DNA of 64,000 bases from Haliclona indistincta (Eukaryota; Porifera; Demospongiae; Haplosclerida; Chalinidae), in the NCBI GenBank assembly GCA_964017065.1, contig OZ024790.1, positions 11,391,429 through 11,455,428 on the forward strand, written 5' to 3'. Made by a program: the position numbers and the translations under genes. This document shows, one piece after another, positions 60,801 through 64,000 of the stretch. The notes under the pieces were generated by a model. That model ran no database searches, was not told the DNA's origin, and saw only the letters and a program-made list of their open reading frames with translations. The first letter of the stretch is position 1; every line of letters starts with the position of its first letter.

Positions 60801-61758
60801 AATCTTTAAAGGAACGAAACTGCCTTCGCATCTCTTGCACGAAATGTTGATTTCTGTGCCAAGGTAAAGGAGACTGGCTGCACTGACTAACTTCATTTCC
60901 TTGCAAATAAGCTTCCATTTTATCCAATTCTGCATCTCTTCCCCAATTTATTCTGAAGTCAAAGCAAAGAACTTTGTCTATTTGAAAATCACTGATTATA
61001 CTTTCGAATCTACCTGGCTCAAAAGCAAGCAAAATATGATCATTTTGCTTCAAGGGTTGCAAGTATATACTAAGATTCTTCACTTCAGTCTCTTTTCTGT
61101 TGATCCAAGTGCGTAAAGACCGACAACCAAAGGGTGAGCAACTATTATTTTTAATAATTTCTCCAATCTTTGCCTCATCCGTATCACCTCTACGTACTCT
61201 TGGTAATAACATTGCGAGAGACTTTTCTAAGTTGGTACTGTACTCATTTATTAGACTATTTAAATTTTCAAGGTCTTCTTTCAGACCATGGAAGTTGGAA
61301 CACACCTCGCTTCTACTAAGGTCATTGCTACGCATTGTTATATCATGCAGAGACTCCATGAGCTGACAGAGCTCATCAGCCAACCTGGAGCTTATTTTAT
61401 GTACCAAATTTTGTGCTCTGCTATCTAACTTGCCAAGAGGATATAGCCAGGCTATTTTAGGAATGCTCCTTTCTTTAAAAAGCTCTGGAAGCTCTTGATA
61501 AACCTCGGCTGCATCACGAAATGTGGCTGGATGTTTTGGTAAGACAACATCTCCATAGAACTTGCAACGAACCTTGTCTTCTTCATCAGTGTCTATGTTA
61601 ACAGAACCATCTTCTTCAACTGGCAATTTGGGTAGTCCCCCAACCTTTACTTTTAAAATTTCATGAATTTTCTTACTGTTTTCATTAGCTTCGATTTCTC
61701 TGTCAAAAACAAAGAAACCTGATGGTTTCTTTGTTTTTGACAGAGAAATCCAGAGAAA
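57844..61758 (-). CDS. FN3-repeat / P-loop GTPase protein, main part downstream of an in-frame stop
   Basis: 1305 codons without a stop, in the same frame as the SNTX-like N-domain at 61759-62262 and separated from it by one TGA. No good ATG start exists at its upstream end. Counting from 61626, order: helical/alpha-beta region (1-315, including CSNFHGLKEDLENL and VLCFDFRINWGRD), four FN3 repeats (about 320, 414, 509 and 605; each with a GKP-A-S-x-I-W-x-P-x-HGA pattern and a YxFKVRAET strand), an AIG1/septin-like G domain with P-loop GATGAGKTT (about 770) and switch VIDTPGFGDTEGLD (about 835), a coiled coil, a Cys-rich block (NCLTCNYTCHDFC, then CGVCPGNCSWRVHYN, about 1060-1110) and a second coiled coil. 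No signal peptide or membrane helix is seen, so it is probably cytoplasmic. This combination is known from poorly studied animal proteins next to SNTX-type modules; function is unknown. It converges on SPTLC1, 299 bp away. Confidence 0.8.
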   Translation of the reverse strand, partial: FLWISLSKTKKPSGFFVFDREIEANENSKKIHEILKVKVGGLPKLPVEEDGSVNIDTDEEDKVRCKFYGDVVLPKHPATFRDAAEVYQELPELFKERSIPKIAWLYPLGKLDSRAQNLVHKISSRLADELCQLMESLHDITMRSNDLSRSEVCSNFHGLKEDLENLNSLINEYSTNLEKSLAMLLPRVRRGDTDEAKIGEIIKNNSCSPFGCRSLRTWINRKETEVKNLSIYLQPLKQNDHILLAFEPGRFESIISDFQIDKVLCFDFRINWGRDAELDKMEAYLQGNEVSQCSQSPLPWHRNQHFVQEMRRQFRSFKDFVDTNGRQNNAVKYIVTNSDIEAADANEFDFVVLYEDAFATPFKLPDQPSRLQASVLFSNSIQLKWDKPKYGAENVNSYTLSYRSKSDPPDQWSLQTTPDANQNFLLANLVPGTTYCLKVRAETTPGCSQGSKECVITLPPDQPGKPQASNITHNSLHLAWGKPKHGAELVRSYTITFRSRGGKPFESRTQEEHTILSCLSPNTIYTFKVRAESAAGPSPESEPSDVIKTVLPISRPGKPCASEITHSSIELAWDRPEHGADTVKGYTIFFRTVDDPDDSWNSYRISSSIERCNLRRLEPKTVYFFKVRAETTVGPGPDSELTDPIETKLPPPSGKPTVDNVTYQKFKVKWLRPNYAGIEYYSVMYQETDEQPHIWHPLKTSGVTENIVFSAAQNRHYVFKVAAVTSAGTSSYGEISDPFAAKIMPWGAKVYEGLKPIPGSNPPTYILPTHCVMRKKDILKVHVGSHDVSKAACTCQERNLGVPHKVLMVIGATGAGKTTLINGMANYIMGVSWEDECRYKLIAESTSQDQSKSQTMNITAYTFYKNNSSLDYTLTVIDTPGFGDTEGLDRDKYIVSQIKELFSIAGAEGIDQLHGIGFVTQAPLARLTPTQQYVFDSILSVFGKDVADNIFLMITFADGMRPPVLDAIKAANVPSKAFFKFNNSALFATKSPQDDEFDSMFWKMGVKSFNEFFSTFSTAKAQSLQQTREVMQEREILETAVKGLQPQINAGLAKIDELRQERHVLKDREADILTNKDFTYQVKVAKQRKINLPPGKVTTNCLTCNYTCHDFCAFAIHEDKIHCSAMSRNGGTWNAECGVCPGNCSWRVHYNTPYKFDTVDEVEIRTSHDLKKRYESALSNKEEVEGVIVQMKKELAAMNTAVLRKIDQVRTSIERLQEIALKPNHLTEVEYIDLLIESEKSAARPRYLDRIKALEGVRKQAEIVSELMKNPRGQQGPLFVEEETVEEKSMWKSLFDRMNPFRKS

Positions 61759-61790
61759 TCACGTTGACAGAGAAATCACGTTGTCACTGG
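61693..61790. repeat. Perfect hairpin and microduplication at the reading-frame break
   Basis: Two perfect 27-bp inverted arms (61693-61719 and 61724-61750) are separated by a 4-nt loop (TGAT). They are followed by direct repeats of CAGAGAAATC and GAGAAATCACGTTG up to 61790. The stop codon at 61759-61761 lies in the repeated part. Confidence 0.9.
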
Positions 61791-62262
61791 CTCCATAAAC
61801 TATGCCAGTGACAACGTGAGTAGCTATGTCTTTGTCGAAGACATCCTCAAAGTCAAAATTTCCTAACTCATCCACTCTCAGTTGTTCAAACGTGGTAGTC
61901 GATTTGTACTTAAGACTAACACGAGCTTGTTTCTTAGAAGATTTTTGATCATTAAGAAACTTTGCAGCACCCTCCACATGCACCATGCCACTCAGTAAGC
62001 TAAGCTTTAGGTTAGCATCAACGCCTAGGTGGGTGGTCTTTTTTATGAGCGTGTCTTCAGCAATGACCTCAAAGTCAGAGGACTCTAATGGTGTCTGAAA
62101 TGTGGCAGTTCTGAGTGCTTCTGAACCCCAAAGGATAACATCAGGAATCAGACTATCAGTATGACAATTGTATAGCATTCCAAGTTTGAAATGTTGCCCT
62201 AGACAGGGCATCTCAAGAATATCAGCACATTTGACTGTTGAGAGAAAGCCGTCAGCAGACAT
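61759..62262 (-). CDS. SNTX-like N-terminal domain, ended by an in-frame stop
   Basis: 167 aa from the ATG at 62262. The sequence MPCLGQHFKLGMLYNCHTDS, followed by LIPDVILWG, AAKFLNDQKSSKKQARVSLK and THVVTGIVYGA, matches the N-terminal domain of the SNTX family. That domain was first described in fish stonustoxin subunits but is widespread in non-venom animal proteins and structurally related to MACPF/perforin folds. No secretion signal is present, and the same frame continues into FN3 and GTPase domains, so an intracellular rather than venom role is likelier. The stop at 61759-61761 lies within microduplications beside a hairpin. The gene may be a pseudogene, an allele or an assembly error, or this may be a separate short protein. 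Confidence 0.75.
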   Translation of the reverse strand: MSADGFLSTVKCADILEMPCLGQHFKLGMLYNCHTDSLIPDVILWGSEALRTATFQTPLESSDFEVIAEDTLIKKTTHLGVDANLKLSLLSGMVHVEGAAKFLNDQKSSKKQARVSLKYKSTTTFEQLRVDELGNFDFEDVFDKDIATHVVTGIVYGASDNVISLST

Positions 62263-64000
62263 TTTGAAAGCAGCTTGATGCTGAAAGCGCTATGGCTATG
62301 TAACTACTAGCGAATTTGTTGTAGTTCAAAGCAACGTGCAAAAAGAGAGGACGTTTGAAGAAGTAACTTTTCTGCTCTTGTCTAGCAATTGATATAAATC
62401 CTCTATTGACAGTGGTAGGTTTGTAAGTTCATGCATGTACCTGTATAATTATATATGAGATGAAAATGAATTTTTCTGAGTAACATAAACATTATACACA
62501 TGCAGGCACAAAATTATATATACATCATTTCACTGTTCACTCACAACAGCTGGAGTACAAATTATTTAAGATTACAGTAAGTAAGTAACACTATAAAGTG
62601 TTGTAACTGTAAAATTCTGTGAGATTCTCAGCTAGGACCAAATTTGTCCAAGGTGGATCATTTTCGTTCAAACCGAAAAGTATCTTAGGAAAATTTTGTG
62701 GGCGGACAATTTCGGCATCACCGTACTATTGCTGTTCATTGCTCAGTTATGCTACTGGCTACAATCAGGAGCCCATAAGAGGATGGCTCATGCTACAATA
62801 CATGTTAGACTATTAAAAATTTAGTTGTTTTAACTATTGTCGGCAGCAACAATGTAGTTTGTTCATCACGGTGAATTGTTCAAACTGCAACTGTATAATG
62901 TTTCTATAAGCTAAGTCAACAAGTTCCACTTTCCATATTAGGGCATAATAATTATAATAATATTAATTTTGAAAAGAGGTCACATTTCCTACTTATAGAA
63001 GCTTATAGGGTAGTTTATAGCTTAACTGTAAAGTTTGGTCAATTTTTACAATGGTATAATGTGTAAATATTATACGTAGAAGCTGTGTAGCTACAGATTG
63101 AATGTTGTTAGCCTCATAATTTTAGCTCCCTGTACTGTTTGATCACGAATTTTGAATGTGTACGGCGTGATAAGAATTGACCCCAATTCACATGCTGCTC
63201 AATATGTGAGAAAAAATAGCCGATATCATAGGAGAACTAGTGACACTTTGATATTAATACTGTTTGTGTCACATAGTATTGATGCTGCAACATAAATGCT
63301 CTAGTGTACAAATGACAAAAATAATATTAATAAATTCCTAGTACGGCTAAGAGACGCATACCATACCAACGCGCGCGAGACGACAGCATGATCGATAACA
63401 TATATGCATGCACGTACGTCTACACCATACTCACCACGTCACGTCGTGTATCAACCAGTAGCCGAGTACCTAGTAGCGTCCCGGGTCTCCAGTCGATTAG
63501 AATGGTGACGTGATTTAGCTACGGCACTATGCAGTGGAGTAAACACATTGTAAAAACGTAACAGGGCAGTTAAAATTATAAAAATCTAGCTTAAAACTAT
63601 GCGGCACACCTGCAAATTGTCAGCTAGAAAACGCACCGAGAGAAACTCGCAACTCTTTACTGCAAGACGGTATGCTGATCCCTCGGCTCAGATCACTGAG
63701 ATCACGGTACGGTGCAGCTAGCTAGCTGCATGCGCTGAATAACCTTCACGCATGCGCGATTCAGCCGAGCACGTGCACGCGTCACGTGTACTGCGATTTT
63801 AGTGAATCTTGATATCTAGAGGAATGGATACAGCTCTCAGAGCTCTTTGACAGTTAGGCAGCTCAAACCACGGTGGAAGGAAATAGTAGGCCGCCTACTA
63901 CTTCCTTCCACCGTGGATCGAACTAGACAGCGTCTACTTCTAACATCTCTGCGAGTGTACACAATTGTTATCTTCTCTCAGATAGAGTTACAAACACGCA
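62263..64000. other. Upstream region of the SNTX/GTPase gene; no gene recognised
   Basis: 1.7 kb of AT-rich DNA with stops in all frames. Near 63370-63480 and 63650-63790 it becomes CG-rich (ACGCGCGCGAGACGAC; CATGCGCGATTCAGCC), which could mark a promoter of the gene here or of one beyond the right edge. A palindrome lies at 63868-63916. No coding or RNA gene was found. Confidence 0.4.
63868..63916. repeat. Nearly perfect 49-bp palindrome
   Basis: CCACGGTGGAAGGAA is followed, after a short TAGTAGG/CCTACTA centre, by TTCCTTCCACCGTGG. Only one or two positions break the symmetry. It may be an intact small foldback element or the fused ends of one. Confidence 0.9.

Noticed and set aside
61626..61626. 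Independent start of the large GTPase protein at this position
   Set aside because: The codon here is TTG, the reading frame is open further upstream to the stop at 61759, and no ATG context supports a start.
1..64000. tRNA or rRNA genes
   Set aside because: I looked for GTTCGAATC-type T-loop motifs and conserved rRNA segments on both strands. The only GATTCGAA hit (about 31210) is inside the last MCCC2-like exon.

Overview
This is a eukaryotic, almost certainly animal, nuclear window. Nearly every gene is split by many short GT-AG introns. One gene is a Nuclear Factor I (NFI) transcription factor, a family characteristic of animals, and AT-rich intergenic DNA is full of small palindromic (MITE-like) elements. 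The compact layout of closely spaced divergent gene pairs, with SNTX-type, FN3 and GTPase modules on one protein, suggests an early-branching invertebrate, possibly a sponge. The species is inference; the gene families are read directly.

Layout from left to right. A 3'-incomplete ATPAF1-like gene (-, 1482-2570) diverges from a tandem calponin-homology/coiled-coil gene (+, 2797-7120). After about 3 kb without a recognised gene comes NFI (-, 10163-12257), then the nucleotide-sugar transporter SLC35D (-, 13033-22866). SLC35D diverges from an MCCC2-like carboxyltransferase (+, 22973-31246). A kelch plus coiled-coil gene (-, 31508-47639) diverges from complex I subunit NDUFA7 (+, 47745-48408). An intronless GT4 glycosyltransferase (-, 48541-49917) is followed by HMG-CoA synthase (-, 50099-52296), which diverges from SPTLC1 (+, 52682-57544). 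At the right is a long uninterrupted reading frame encoding an SNTX-like N-domain, then four FN3 repeats, a P-loop GTPase and a Cys-rich/coiled tail (-, 57844-62262), broken by one in-frame stop. The last 1.7 kb holds no recognised gene.

Exon models were built by joining exons with GT-AG (one GC-AG) splice sites in consistent phase. All complete models total a multiple of three: CH protein 624 aa, NFI 498, SLC35D 347, MCCC2-like 550, kelch 498, NDUFA7 122, HMGCS 486, SPTLC1 478. They are predictions without transcript evidence.

Themes. Four divergent gene pairs share intergenic spaces of only 105-385 bp, and convergent pairs end 132-299 bp apart (except the CH/NFI pair). Several genes serve mitochondrial or lipid metabolism: ATP synthase assembly, complex I, a carboxyltransferase, sterol entry and sphingolipid entry. 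HMGCS and SPTLC1, the entry enzymes of sterol and sphingolipid synthesis, share one promoter region. Introns carry palindromic elements, a Tc1/IS630-type transposase remnant, minisatellites, and long pyrimidine tracts directly upstream of 3' splice sites.
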